Source: Candidatus Obscuribacterales bacterium (GTDB lineage: Bacteria > Cyanobacteriota > Vampirovibrionia > Obscuribacterales > Obscuribacteraceae). Taken from it: 64,000 nt of DNA. Within the stretch, counting starts at the first letter, position 1. The number at the start of each line of letters is the position of its first letter. Position numbers and translations under genes: made by a program. The notes below the pieces were generated by a model, which had not been told where the DNA came from, did no database searches, and worked only from the letters and a program-made list of their open reading frames with translations. The stretch covers positions 558,001 through 622,000 of the forward strand of contig JACKCM010000003.1 in NCBI GenBank assembly GCA_020634035.1, written 5' to 3'. Shown piece by piece: positions 1-8,218 of the stretch.

Positions 1-34
1 CCGCTATCGATTCACTAGCCATATTTAGAGTCTA

Positions 35-1168
35 TCAGGAACCAATCTCGTGGGCTACGATGTTCTTCTGAATCTCCGCAGTGCCTTCGGCGATCTCCAT
101 TACCTTGGCGTCTCTATAGAGTTTTTCCATCGGCAAATCGCAACTCAAACCGGCTGCACCAAAGATTTGAACAGCTTCAGCGCTGTGCACCTGGGCTACC
201 CGAGCCGCGTAATACTTGCACATGGCGGCATTTTTGCGAAATTCGGTCGGCTCTTCATCTTTGCTCCAGGCGGCTCTGTATGTCAGCAACCGGGCTCCGC
301 AAGATTCTGAAGACATATCTGCGAGCTTCCACTGAATCGCCTGAAGTTTGCCTATGGCAGAACCAAACTGCTCTCTAGAGCGCGCTCTATCCACCGAATG
401 AGCAAGAGCCATATCGGTCAATCCGACAGCGGCAGCGGCAGCCAGGACTTTGATGAAATCCATACCATGCAAAAGGGCTTCTTCCTGAGAAGCGGGACCT
501 TCTACCCCACCCAATCTAGAAGCATCGTCCAGCTTCAGGTTTTTGAATGAGATGTTATTGGTTCTGGCGCCAGCGAGACCGAGTTTTTTGATATTGGCAG
601 AAATTTTGACCGCGTCTTTTACCTGGCTCAGGTCCACAAGCCAGAGCCCCAGAGGAGACTCTTCGCCTCTGGCAGTGACAACGGCAAGTTCCGCCACGTC
701 ACCGTTGACCACCCAGGTTTTCTCTGCGGTTAATGAGGATTCTTTGTCCACGCAGGCGGCAATCCCCATATAATCGCTTCCGGCGCCTTCTTCGGTGGCC
801 GCCACAGTGGCGATGCATTCACCCCGGGCAAGCAAGGGAAGATAACGGGATTTTTGAGTATCGGTGCCGAATTTCTGAATCAGCTCGGCGGCAGTGAGGT
901 GGCTGGCAACAGACATAGCCAGTCCGGCATCGATTTGACCGAGGGCTTGAATCAGAAGAGCGGTATGAATAAAGGGCTCGCCACAGCCGCCATACTCCTT
1001 GGCTACGGAGGTCCCTAGAAAGCCTTTTTGTCCGAGGCTCTCGAAAACGCTCTTGACCTTATCAGGATCATTCTCCAGGTCTTCGACCCGAGGTTCAATC
1101 TCGCTGGTCAGAAACTTCTTGTAATCTTCGAAAAGCTCTGTTTGTAACGAACTCAAAAATGTGTTCAC
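35..1168 (-). CDS. Acyl-CoA dehydrogenase family flavoprotein
   Basis: This 377-residue protein has the usual length and layout of an acyl-CoA dehydrogenase, an FAD enzyme that makes the alpha-beta double bond in an acyl-CoA and passes electrons to ETF. Visible signatures are TEEGAGSD near residue 125 (first family signature region), RSREQFGSAIGKLQAIQWKL near 253, and IAEGTAEIQ at the C-terminus, where Glu361 sits at the position of the catalytic base in short-chain members. The start is GTG at 1166-1168, preceded by GGAGG about 12 bases upstream, a slightly long spacing. The substrate chain length cannot be read from sequence, and no beta-oxidation partner is adjacent. A TGCTAGAAT promoter motif lies about 46 bases upstream. 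Confidence 0.9.
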   Translation of the reverse strand: MNTFLSSLQTELFEDYKKFLTSEIEPRVEDLENDPDKVKSVFESLGQKGFLGTSVAKEYGGCGEPFIHTALLIQALGQIDAGLAMSVASHLTAAELIQKFGTDTQKSRYLPLLARGECIATVAATEEGAGSDYMGIAACVDKESSLTAEKTWVVNGDVAELAVVTARGEESPLGLWLVDLSQVKDAVKISANIKKLGLAGARTNNISFKNLKLDDASRLGGVEGPASQEEALLHGMDFIKVLAAAAAVGLTDMALAHSVDRARSREQFGSAIGKLQAIQWKLADMSSESCGARLLTYRAAWSKDEEPTEFRKNAAMCKYYAARVAQVHSAEAVQIFGAAGLSCDLPMEKLYRDAKVMEIAEGTAEIQKNIVAHEIGS

Positions 1169-1501
1169 TGATTTCGGACGCCTCCGACACTCTATCTATA
1201 TATAACGAAAGCTATTCTAGCAACTGGATATGAGCTTACCCCGGTAGTTAATAGTTCTTTCGCCTTTAAACAGGGTAAGGAGACCGCAGATTAGCCCGGC
1301 AAGACGTTTTCAAGTACCTGCTCGCCGTCAACTGATTATTCCGTTCAAGAGCAGCCCGGGGCAAGTGACACTATACTCAATACCAAATCAAGCTTAGCAA
1401 GAACGGCACGAATAAAGGAAGATTCACACATAGGTCATAAAATCCATGTTACTGTGCATGGGCCACCGGGCAAGCATCAAGCGCCGAAAGAGAGAGATAC
1501 T
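1169..1501. other. Divergent intergenic region
   Basis: This 333-base stretch separates two divergent genes. It holds the minus-strand TGCTAGAAT motif at 1214-1222 and, on the plus strand, a possible -10 TATACT at 1372-1377 without a convincing -35. I see no supported small ORF or RNA gene. Confidence 0.4.
1214..1222 (-). promoter_or_regulatory. Extended -10 promoter motif for the acyl-CoA dehydrogenase gene
   Basis: Read on the minus strand the bases are TGCTAGAAT, an extended -10 (TGn followed by TAGAAT). It lies 45 bases before the GTG start of the acyl-CoA dehydrogenase gene. No good -35 box is visible, as expected for extended -10 promoters. The identical nine bases precede three other genes in this window. 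Confidence 0.45.
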
Positions 1502-3319
1502 ATGTCAGTCTTTTTGAAAGTCATGAAGAAACTCAGCTCCGCATTTCGCGAGAAACCAACGCTGAAACCTGATGATTTCGAGCTGGAGCATTTTCTCTTT
1601 TATCACGGACTGGTCGGCACCAGCCCCGAAGGTCAACGAAAGTTCAAAGATGTCCGAGCCGATATTCGGTTCGCAGTAGAAAGCAAAAGCTCTGCCCAGC
1701 TTGCCATCGCCCTCAAACTGCTGCCTTTGCACTGGGAAGAGAAGCTCAAATCAATCGCTGACGAAATCAAGGACAAAGAGGTCTTGATCGAAATTCTGGC
1801 TCCGGAAAGACTGGGTGATACCGAAACAAACAACAACTTTCCTCTCTTTCACGAACACTGGAAAGTCAGAGCCAATGCCGCAAAGATGCTGGCGCATCTG
1901 AAAGCGACCACAAAAGTAGAAGAACTGGTTAACAGCCTGCCCGGCACCAGGGAGAATACCAAAATGGCTTTCTGTCATCTGGTCTATGCCCTGGGTAGAC
2001 TTGGAGAGAAAAGCGCTTTAGAAGCCATCGAGCCCTTCCTCGTGGATGAAGACCCATGGATTCAAGTCGATGCCGCAGGAGCCCGAGCCCAGCTCTGCGC
2101 CGACCCGACCGACAAACCCTTGCAAGACGCAATCTTCCGCTCGGGCAAATTTTTCGACTATGCCGCGGTTCAGATAAGCAAAGTCATTCCTGTTCAAAGC
2201 TTTCTCGAAAAAACCGGAGAAACAGACCCAGACCCAGAAATAGACAAAAACGAAATTCGCCAGGCCGGCATGCGGCTGGTAACAGGCGTCTGTCAGGCGG
2301 GCTCCGGGAGCTTTCCTTCGGAAGTAGTGATCGAAAGAGGGCTGGATGACCTGAGCCGGGAGCTGGCTGACGAGCTTAGCCAAAGCGATACCGCTAACTC
2401 AGCTAGCCCGATATCGCTGAGAGCGGCATTAGACCTGGCCGACTGGCTCAGCAACAATGGACGCTCTCCCCATGCAGCAATCTTAGAGAAAGCTGCCGAA
2501 TCCTATATAAAAGCAACAACTTCTCTGGGGGACAGCCTGGGTTTAATCGAATCGCAAAATAGAAGCCCTTTCGAATCGGCAACTCTAGAAGCGGCTATAT
2601 ATTGCGCCGGAAGACTTAACCAAACAGAGCTGGCACCAGCACTATACAAAGCTCTTAAGAAACCAGGCTCGGCCTCCATAAAAGACGAAATTCTGGAAGC
2701 CCTTTCCAAAATTGGTTCTCAAACGGAAGATTGCCAGAAAACAGGAGCGGATATTCTGCTTGAACTGGCAAAAACCGCCGTCGATCTCGAAGAGCGTACC
2801 GAGATAAGCCCAAGCGCTCAGCCGGTGATAGAAGAGGAAGAAGAGCCTGCACGTCTTTATTTTAGAGTGCTCAAAGCCCTGGGCAAGACAGCACAGCCGG
2901 AAGCGGTCGCTTATCTGGTTACTGCCACCAGCGACCACGCCCCGGACAAGCGAAACAGAGCACTCAAATCTTTGATAGAGATAGGCGATAACAAAGCAGA
3001 GCACATTGCTGCCTTCAAAAACAGCCTGATAGAAAGAATGAGCGACCTCTCCGCCGAAGTCAGAACCACCGCCGTGGATGGCATCGGTCGCCTCGGTGTT
3101 CTAGAGGGCGCCGACAGGGTGCTCGAACTGACCGCGGCCCGAGAAGTCTCCCTGGCGAACAAAGCGCTCGAAACATTATCAGATCTTGCAATGAACGGAA
3201 ACAGGGATGCAATTATCGAGAAATTGAAAACCAAGCTGAAAAGCGGGGGAAATCAGTATCATCGCGAGAAGCTCAACAAGCTCCTTGAAAACATTGAGAA
3301 ACATCAAGCAAAACCCTAA
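1502..3319 (+). CDS. HEAT-repeat protein
   Basis: This protein of about 605 residues is built largely of paired-helix repeats of the HEAT / PBS-lyase type. Clear units include HWKVRANAAKMLAHL, DPWIQVDAAGARAQL, RNRALKSLIEIGD and SAEVRTTAVDGIGRL, each with the D-x-x-V-R-x-x-A pattern. Such scaffolds bind proteins; no catalytic domain is visible and no signal peptide is evident. The reading frame is open from 1454, but ATG 1502 follows a GAGAGAG ribosome-binding stretch and is preferred. The next gene starts 64 bases downstream on the same strand and may be co-transcribed. The specific partner or role is unknown. Confidence 0.8.
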   Translation: MSVFLKVMKKLSSAFREKPTLKPDDFELEHFLFYHGLVGTSPEGQRKFKDVRADIRFAVESKSSAQLAIALKLLPLHWEEKLKSIADEIKDKEVLIEILAPERLGDTETNNNFPLFHEHWKVRANAAKMLAHLKATTKVEELVNSLPGTRENTKMAFCHLVYALGRLGEKSALEAIEPFLVDEDPWIQVDAAGARAQLCADPTDKPLQDAIFRSGKFFDYAAVQISKVIPVQSFLEKTGETDPDPEIDKNEIRQAGMRLVTGVCQAGSGSFPSEVVIERGLDDLSRELADELSQSDTANSASPISLRAALDLADWLSNNGRSPHAAILEKAAESYIKATTSLGDSLGLIESQNRSPFESATLEAAIYCAGRLNQTELAPALYKALKKPGSASIKDEILEALSKIGSQTEDCQKTGADILLELAKTAVDLEERTEISPSAQPVIEEEEEPARLYFRVLKALGKTAQPEAVAYLVTATSDHAPDKRNRALKSLIEIGDNKAEHIAAFKNSLIERMSDLSAEVRTTAVDGIGRLGVLEGADRVLELTAAREVSLANKALETLSDLAMNGNRDAIIEKLKTKLKSGGNQYHREKLNKLLENIEKHQAKP

Positions 3320-3383
3320 AACCGGCCATGATAAGGTAGTAGTGGTCGTTCCGGAAAACACTAAAGCGTACTAGATCCAGACC

Positions 3384-3962
3384 ATGACGGAAGATTCGGA
3401 AAAATCCACAGATAGTCGACAAGCTGCCATCGGGTCGGAGCACGCCCAGCGCATGCTCGACACTGTGCTGGAGCATCCGGCTCCTAGAAGAACCTTCAAA
3501 CAGACGATGATCTTCGATCTGGTCCTTGGTATGGGACTTTTGATAGCAGTGGGCGGCTTCACCACCGGGCTCATGAAAGTCTATCTGACCCATATGGCTA
3601 AGCAGAGCATCAATCAACACGATTACAAAGCGGCTATCCATATACTGAACCGCAGCCCCATCCCACAATTTCTCTCTGGGACCAGCGGAGACAATAATCC
3701 TTCCGAACTCTTGAATCAGGCGCTCTATTTAGATGCGGTCGAAAGACTGGAAGCCGATCATGACGACCAGGCCGCCCTGTCGCAATTAAGTCGCATCCCG
3801 GCAGGTTCGAGATACTTCAATCTGGCTCAGCAATTTCTAAACGAGAGGACTAAGCCTTCGTCTTTACAGTTGGAAGGCTCTGCTCTACAGCTGGAAGAGA
3901 AAACCGAAGAAGAAGCCCAGAGCGACAAACTCTTTGATGAAGGGACCAAAGAAGAGAAGTAA
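3384..3962 (+). CDS. Single-pass membrane protein of unknown function
   Basis: A 192-residue protein with a charged N-terminal cytoplasmic segment, one strong hydrophobic helix around residues 50-70 (LVLGMGLLIAVGGFTTGLM) and a C-terminal soluble part of about 120 residues. The soluble part has helical, TPR-like character (DAVERLEADHDDQAALSQLS) and a very acidic tail. I do not recognise the family. It follows the HEAT-repeat gene on the same strand and could be its membrane partner, which is inference from position only. A short hairpin at 3963-3981 begins immediately after the stop codon. Confidence 0.65.
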   Translation: MTEDSEKSTDSRQAAIGSEHAQRMLDTVLEHPAPRRTFKQTMIFDLVLGMGLLIAVGGFTTGLMKVYLTHMAKQSINQHDYKAAIHILNRSPIPQFLSGTSGDNNPSELLNQALYLDAVERLEADHDDQAALSQLSRIPAGSRYFNLAQQFLNERTKPSSLQLEGSALQLEEKTEEEAQSDKLFDEGTKEEK

Positions 3963-3981
3963 ACCGTTTGCGTTTAACGGT
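3963..3981. terminator. Weak hairpin between convergent genes
   Basis: ACCGTT and AACGGT form a perfect 6-bp stem around a 7-base loop directly after the stop codon at 3960-3962. There is no T-run on either side, so termination is only a possibility. It lies in the 61-base gap between convergent genes. Confidence 0.3.
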
Positions 3982-3986
3982 CAGCG

Positions 3987-4011
3987 CCCGAACCCGAACC
4001 CGAATCCGAAT
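3987..4011. repeat. Hexamer tandem repeat (CCCGAA)n
   Basis: About four tandem copies of CCCGAA, the last one degenerate (TCCGAA), fill most of the short gap between the membrane-protein gene and gcvH. It is non-coding and could vary in length between strains. Confidence 0.7.
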
Positions 4012-4023
4012 ACAAAAGCACCA

Positions 4024-4407
4024 TTACTCGACGACGAACTCTTTGTATTGCTCAGAACTCATCGATGTATCAAGTTCGCCTTTGTCTTCGAGCTTGACTT
4101 TGATCATCCAGCCCTTGCCGTAGCAATCAAGGTTGACCAATTCAGGTTCTTGAACAAGCTGTTCGTTGATCTCGGTAATCTCGCCCGAGACCGGCATAAA
4201 CAGGTCGGAGACAGACTTGACCGACTCGATCACACCAAATTTCTGTTCTACTTTGAACTTGTCGCCAACCCCGGGAAGCTCGACATAGGTTACATCACCG
4301 AGTTGATCGGCAGCGAACGCCGTGATCCCGATGGTCGCTATATCACCATCAACCTGGATGTACTCGTGGGTTTTTACATACTTCAGTTCTTGTGGATAGG
4401 CAAGCAT
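4024..4407 (-). CDS. gcvH: Glycine cleavage system H protein
   Basis: GcvH is the lipoyl carrier of the glycine cleavage complex and shuttles the aminomethyl group from GcvP to GcvT. The 127-residue length is normal. The lipoylation site is plain in VIESVKSVSDLFMPVSGEI, with the lysine of ESVKS as the modified residue, and the N-terminal YVKTHEYIQVDGDIATIGIT is typical. The frame stays open 69 codons upstream, but ATG 4405-4407 follows GGGAG at 5-base spacing and gives the family's usual start. gcvT lies upstream on the same strand, but 272 bases away with an opposing small ORF between. A TGCTAGAAT motif at 4460-4468 suggests gcvH has its own promoter. No gcvP is in the window. Confidence 0.95.
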   Translation of the reverse strand: MLAYPQELKYVKTHEYIQVDGDIATIGITAFAADQLGDVTYVELPGVGDKFKVEQKFGVIESVKSVSDLFMPVSGEITEINEQLVQEPELVNLDCYGKGWMIKVKLEDKGELDTSMSSEQYKEFVVE

Positions 4408-4459
4408 AGTGTCTCCCAGTGGAATAACTCTCGAGCGAGAATGCAAATTTACATAGCAG

Positions 4460-4468
4460 ATTCTAGCA
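4460..4468 (-). promoter_or_regulatory. Extended -10 promoter motif for gcvH
   Basis: TGCTAGAAT read on the minus strand, ending 52 bases before the gcvH start codon. It is identical to the motif before the acyl-CoA dehydrogenase, MBOAT and gltX genes. No matching -35 hexamer is visible. Confidence 0.45.
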
Positions 4469-4593
4469 AGCCTACCCCCTATAAATATCTCTTTGCTTTC
4501 GAGAATATTGATCTTCTTTAGATAAGCCCACTTGACTACCGCTAATTCCAGAAGCACTCCGGTCTGATCATTTACATCCCGGAGGAAACGATC

Positions 4594-4695
4594 ATGCAAA
4601 CTAGAATCAATCAAAATCCCCGAACCAGATTCCTGGATCTACTTGCCGTCTCAGGCGCCCTGGCTTCTACTCTTTATGTCTACTTCCTTTTGTAG
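4594..4695 (+). CDS. Small 33-residue membrane peptide
   Basis: A short ORF, opposite in strand to gcvT and gcvH, starts ATG 4594 behind a near-consensus GGAGG at 4581-4585 with 8-base spacing, one of the strongest ribosome-binding sites in the window. It encodes a basic, polar N-terminus (MQTRINQNPRTRF) followed by a single hydrophobic helix of about 20 residues (LLAVSGALASTLYVYFLL), a typical small membrane protein. The stop TAG 4693-4695 overlaps the 3' end of gcvT by 16 bases. I do not know a family for it. The support is the ribosome-binding site and the positive-inside membrane topology; there is no homology evidence. Confidence 0.5.
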   Translation: MQTRINQNPRTRFLDLLAVSGALASTLYVYFLL

Positions 4696-5789
4696 AAAGG
4701 ACGTTTGACCACCTCAGCCGGAATCTCACGATCTCGGATTTTGATGTTGAGTACGGTGCCGATTTTGCCAAGCGCGGGCTCTTCTATCAAGGCAAAAGCG
4801 ATCGGATATCCCACATGGATACCCTGGGAACCGCTGGTAACTTTGCCAATCACCCGTCCTTCATGGGTAACTTCATAACCCTGCCGCGGCAGCGCTTTAC
4901 CCTCCGCCTTCAAACAGACCACCTTTTTGCTGACTCCATCAGCTTTCTGACTGGCTAAAACTTTCTGACCGATGAATTCGCCTTTATCCGGCTTTACACT
5001 CCAACCAAGACCGGCTTCAACCGGGCTGATATCTTCTTCCAGCTCGTGACCATAAAGAGGCAGACCGGCTTCCAGGCGCAGGGTATCCCGGGCGCCAAGA
5101 CCGCAGGGCTCGATCCCGTATTCAGCCCCTTTTTCAAGAATCAATTTCCAGAGGGCTGCGGCAGATTCGGCAGGTACAAGAATTTCAAATCCGTCTTCAC
5201 CGGTATAGCCTGTTCTTCCAAATCCGACATGCACACCATCTATAGTGGCTTCAGAATAGGTAAACGACTTCATCTCGCCTACAGGTTGACCGGTTATTTT
5301 TGCCCACAACTCTACCGCATGCGGTCCCTGTAAAGCGAGCAAACCTTTCGAATCGGAGATGTCTGTGAGCTTCACCGATGGAAATGCTTTGACATTTTCA
5401 TTGAGCCACTGCCAGTCTTTGTCGATATTAGAGGCGTTGACAATGAGCAAAAAGTCAGCTTCACGGCGATAGATAATCAGGTCATCGACACAGCCGCCGT
5501 TCTCTCTGACGAACTGTGTATAGAGAGCCTTGTTCGGCTCGGCAATTCTGGCCAGATCATTGGGGATCATATGTTGCAAAAAATCGGCGGCGCCATCGCC
5601 GGTGACAAGAAATTCACCCATGTGCGAGACATCGAAAAGTCCCACCGCTTCACGCGTTGCCTTATGCTCAGTAACAATCGATTTGTATTGCACCGGCATA
5701 TTCCATCCGGCAAAGTCCACCATTCTTCCACCGAGATCGCGGTGCACCTGGGCTATGGGTGTCTCTTTTAGGCTTGCGGTTGTCATCAT
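4680..5789 (-). CDS. gcvT: Glycine cleavage system T protein (aminomethyltransferase)
   Basis: GcvT transfers the methylene group from the aminomethyl-lipoyl arm of GcvH to tetrahydrofolate, releasing ammonia. The 369 residues match the family, with N-terminal GGRMVDFAGWNMPVQY, VGLFDVSHMGEF, the substrate-binding region YTGEDGFEILVP near 195, and GLGARDTLRLEAGLPLYGHE near 235. Two adjacent ATG codons (5789 and 5786) follow GGAG; the second has the better 7-base spacing. The gene heads toward gcvH, but a 272-base gap with an opposing small ORF separates them. I looked for a glycine riboswitch upstream and did not find its conserved cores. Confidence 0.96.
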   Translation of the reverse strand: MMTTASLKETPIAQVHRDLGGRMVDFAGWNMPVQYKSIVTEHKATREAVGLFDVSHMGEFLVTGDGAADFLQHMIPNDLARIAEPNKALYTQFVRENGGCVDDLIIYRREADFLLIVNASNIDKDWQWLNENVKAFPSVKLTDISDSKGLLALQGPHAVELWAKITGQPVGEMKSFTYSEATIDGVHVGFGRTGYTGEDGFEILVPAESAAALWKLILEKGAEYGIEPCGLGARDTLRLEAGLPLYGHELEEDISPVEAGLGWSVKPDKGEFIGQKVLASQKADGVSKKVVCLKAEGKALPRQGYEVTHEGRVIGKVTSGSQGIHVGYPIAFALIEEPALGKIGTVLNIKIRDREIPAEVVKRPFYKRK

Positions 5790-6089
5790 CTAACTCCGGG
5801 ATGAAAAGTTATCGGCAACATAGGATAACCGAAGATATAGGCGAGCGTATATCTTTATAAGGGATTACTTTTATATCAATCACATATACAAGCACCTAAA
5901 AACCCTGACTGGCAGCGGTTTTAGCTAGGCTTGATCCCGAAAATCTGTATAATTACATTAACATCACCTTATTTGGTGTTGAAACGTTCCGAATCAAAAT
6001 ACGTCAAGAAGTTTTGTTGGTTGGTGAAACCATCGCAAACGTAGATAGAGATCCAGGTCATTTACTAGAAAAGAGGTCATAAGATCATT
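5790..6089. other. Divergent intergenic region with candidate promoter for the glycine-zipper gene
   Basis: This 300-base region separates gcvT (minus) from the glycine-zipper gene (plus). TATAAT at 5948-5953, preceded by TG, is a good -10 match for the plus strand; the nearest -35-like box (TTGATC 5931) is too close. The resulting 5' leader would be about 130 bases and contains a small CACC/GGTG hairpin around 5965-5982. Confidence 0.35.
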
Positions 6090-6581
6090 ATGCTACGAAA
6101 TAGAGGACTAAAAACAGGTAGGGTACTGGCACTGCTATCAGTGGCTACCTTTATGGGTGTAGCCGAACTGCAAGCTCCAGCCCAGGCACAACTGTCCGGT
6201 AGCGCTTCTAGAAGCACTGTCAAATCGGGCACGAAAAGCTCTTATTGGAAGGCTCATCCGAAAGTCAAAAGCGCCACTGTCGGTGCCGGTGTCGGAGTAG
6301 CAGCCGGTGCGGTTACCGGACTGGTCACCAAAAAAGGTGTGGTTCGAGGCTCGGCCATTGGTGCCGGTACCGGTGCCGGTGTCGGTCTGCTTCAATCGAG
6401 TGAGACCATGAAACGCCACCCCATCGTCAAAGATGTTGCCCAGGGCACTCTTGCCGGTGCAGGGCTCGGACTGGCAGCCAAGAAGCGTGGCGCCGCCAAG
6501 ACCGCAACCAAAACGGCGGCAACCGGTGCAGCAGTAGGGCTTGGCATCGGACTCTTCAAAAATCTCGGCAAAGAGATGTAA
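6090..6581 (+). CDS. Secreted glycine-zipper protein
   Basis: A 163-residue protein with an N-terminal signal peptide (basic start, hydrophobic core LLSVATFMGVAEL, cleavage likely after APAQAQ near residue 34). It then carries three hydrophobic Gly/Ala segments with G-x-x-x-G spacing (VGAGVGVAAGAVTGLV, AIGAGTGAGVGLL, AGAGLGLAAKK, GAAVGLGIGLF). Glycine-zipper segments of this kind occur in outer-membrane and surface proteins and pack as tight transmembrane helices. It stands alone with its own probable promoter and a strong terminator, which suggests an abundant, independently regulated transcript. The exact function is unknown. Confidence 0.75.
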   Translation: MLRNRGLKTGRVLALLSVATFMGVAELQAPAQAQLSGSASRSTVKSGTKSSYWKAHPKVKSATVGAGVGVAAGAVTGLVTKKGVVRGSAIGAGTGAGVGLLQSSETMKRHPIVKDVAQGTLAGAGLGLAAKKRGAAKTATKTAATGAAVGLGIGLFKNLGKEM

Positions 6582-6623
6582 GAGAGATTCAGAGCGACTT
6601 CTTTAGAAGGTCTGAAAAAACTT

Positions 6624-6656
6624 GAGGTGGTGGGTAAGAGCCCACCACCTCTTTTT
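6624..6656 (+). terminator. Rho-independent terminator after the glycine-zipper gene
   Basis: GAGGTGGTGGG (6624-6634) pairs perfectly with CCCACCACCTC (6641-6651) around a 6-base loop and is followed by TTTTT. This is the strongest terminator in the window. Confidence 0.92.
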
Positions 6657-6778
6657 CTGCTCTAGAAAATCCAGATTATTAGAAGATACTTGCTTACCGT
6701 CGGGGTCGAGGCTGTCAAAATATTCGAATGGCAACTCGGCTTCAAAAGTCTATAGATTGACCGGTTCAGGCAAAAGAA

Positions 6779-7969
6779 ATGAACAATAAGCCTAGAAAAG
6801 GAAATTTCGATGTCATAGTCGTAGGACTAGGAGCGGTGGGAAGCGCCACTGTCAATCACCTCGCCGAACTGGGCGTAGAGACCCTCGGCATAGACCAATT
6901 TACTCCGCCGCATAACAAAGGTTCAAGCCACGGAGAGACCAGAATCACGAGGCAGGCCAGCGGCGAAGGCAGCCACCTGACCTCACTCGCCCTGCGTTCG
7001 ATCGCTATCTGGCAGGAACTGGAAGAGCGCTTCTCTATGAGCGGGCTGTTCACCCGGACAGGACTTCTTGCGATCTCAAGCCCCCTTTCGAAAGCTCGTG
7101 TGCATGTAGATAAATTCTTCGATTCGACTGTAGCAGCCGCCAGAGAAAACGGAATTGAACATGAAGTGCTCGATGGATCGCTGTTGAGAGACAGATTCAA
7201 GCAATTAAAAACAACAACGGATGAAGTCGGTTACTACGAACCCGGCGCCGGTTTCTTGCGACCGGAAAGCTGTATTGAAGCCAATCTGAAAGCGGCAGCG
7301 AGCAATGGCGCTCAATTGAACTTTGACGAGCGGGTGCAGTCGATAAAATATGGCCGGATCATAGAAGTTCAGACCGATCGCGACCTATACAAAACTGAAA
7401 AACTGATAGTCTCTGGTGGTGCCTGGGTAAACGAACTGGTGCCTCAATTGTCGAAGCACTTCAAAATCTATCGCCAGGTGCTCTACTGGTTCGACATTCA
7501 GAAACACTATGACCGATTCAAACCGGATTGCTTTCCGGTCTTCATCTGGGAACCGACCGGTGTCCCCTGGGGGATTTATGGATTCCCTGCAATAGATGGC
7601 GCCGGGGGCGGTATCAAAATAGCAGCCGAGTATCTGGATAACACTATCGATTCTCCGGAGCAGCTCGTCCGAGAAGTGCAAGCTGAAGAAGAAACCCATA
7701 TGTATGAAAATTATGTGGCACCTTTCTTCGATGGCGTAGGTAGAAAGTGCTTGAAATCATCAGTATGTATGTATACAGTAAGTCCTGATTCAGGTTTTGT
7801 CGTGGACAGACTGCCGGGAGAGGATAACATATGGATAGCATCCGCCTGTTCCGGCCATGGCTTCAAACATTCCGCCGCACTGGGAGAGGCGCTGGCCGAT
7901 GTAGTGCTATCAGGAAGATCTGCGATCTCGCTTGAGCATTTCATGCTGAGTCGATTCAACTTAAAATAA
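6779..7969 (+). CDS. FAD-dependent oxidoreductase, sarcosine oxidase / N-methyl amino acid oxidase family
   Basis: The 396-residue protein matches the monomeric sarcosine oxidase (SoxA/SolA) family of secondary-amine oxidases. The N-terminal FAD-binding Rossmann fold reads VVGLGAVGSATVNHLAELG near residue 14, and the family block GSSHGETRITRQASGEG lies near 48-64. VCMYTVSPDSGFVVD near 339 contains Cys340 at the place where the flavin is covalently attached in family members. The C-terminal GHGFKHSAALGEALAD is also typical. The substrate is not determinable; sarcosine, N-methyltryptophan, pipecolate or fructosyl-amino acids are all possible. It lies between a terminator and an insertion element and appears monocistronic. 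Confidence 0.85.
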   Translation: MNNKPRKGNFDVIVVGLGAVGSATVNHLAELGVETLGIDQFTPPHNKGSSHGETRITRQASGEGSHLTSLALRSIAIWQELEERFSMSGLFTRTGLLAISSPLSKARVHVDKFFDSTVAAARENGIEHEVLDGSLLRDRFKQLKTTTDEVGYYEPGAGFLRPESCIEANLKAAASNGAQLNFDERVQSIKYGRIIEVQTDRDLYKTEKLIVSGGAWVNELVPQLSKHFKIYRQVLYWFDIQKHYDRFKPDCFPVFIWEPTGVPWGIYGFPAIDGAGGGIKIAAEYLDNTIDSPEQLVREVQAEEETHMYENYVAPFFDGVGRKCLKSSVCMYTVSPDSGFVVDRLPGEDNIWIASACSGHGFKHSAALGEALADVVLSGRSAISLEHFMLSRFNLK

Positions 7970-8167
7970 TGCAGGTTTGCATTAGAGAGTTGGCCTGCCA
8001 AAAACAAGAAACGAGTTCTGTATGCTCAGTGGGACTAGCCACGCTATTGAATCTGACAAATTATTATTCAGTCACTCTAAAGGGGCTCTCTATAAGTATC
8101 TTCCTACTTTCCTATCGCGCTGTTTTTGAGATGAGTTTTTGCCAGAAGTTGTGTTTTGAATAATTGA

Positions 8168-8218
8168 ATTAGGTGGCGTATTCTTTCAATCGCTAAACAG
8201 AAAGGAGATACGCCTAAT
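8168..8218 (+). promoter_or_regulatory. Fold-back hairpin over the transposase start codon
   Basis: ATTAGG and GCGTAT (8168-8173, 8176-8181) can pair with ATACGCCTAAT (8208-8218). The right arm sits just after the GGAG ribosome-binding site and includes the first bases of the transposase ATG. Such a stem would mask initiation on read-through transcripts, a control known for several insertion sequences. Confidence 0.4.

Noticed and set aside
3934..4521. 195-codon plus-strand ORF across gcvH
   Set aside because: It is the antisense of gcvH, whose lipoyl-site motif and ribosome-binding site are unmistakable.
5790..5900. Glycine riboswitch upstream of gcvT
   Set aside because: The conserved riboswitch cores were not found on the gcvT strand.
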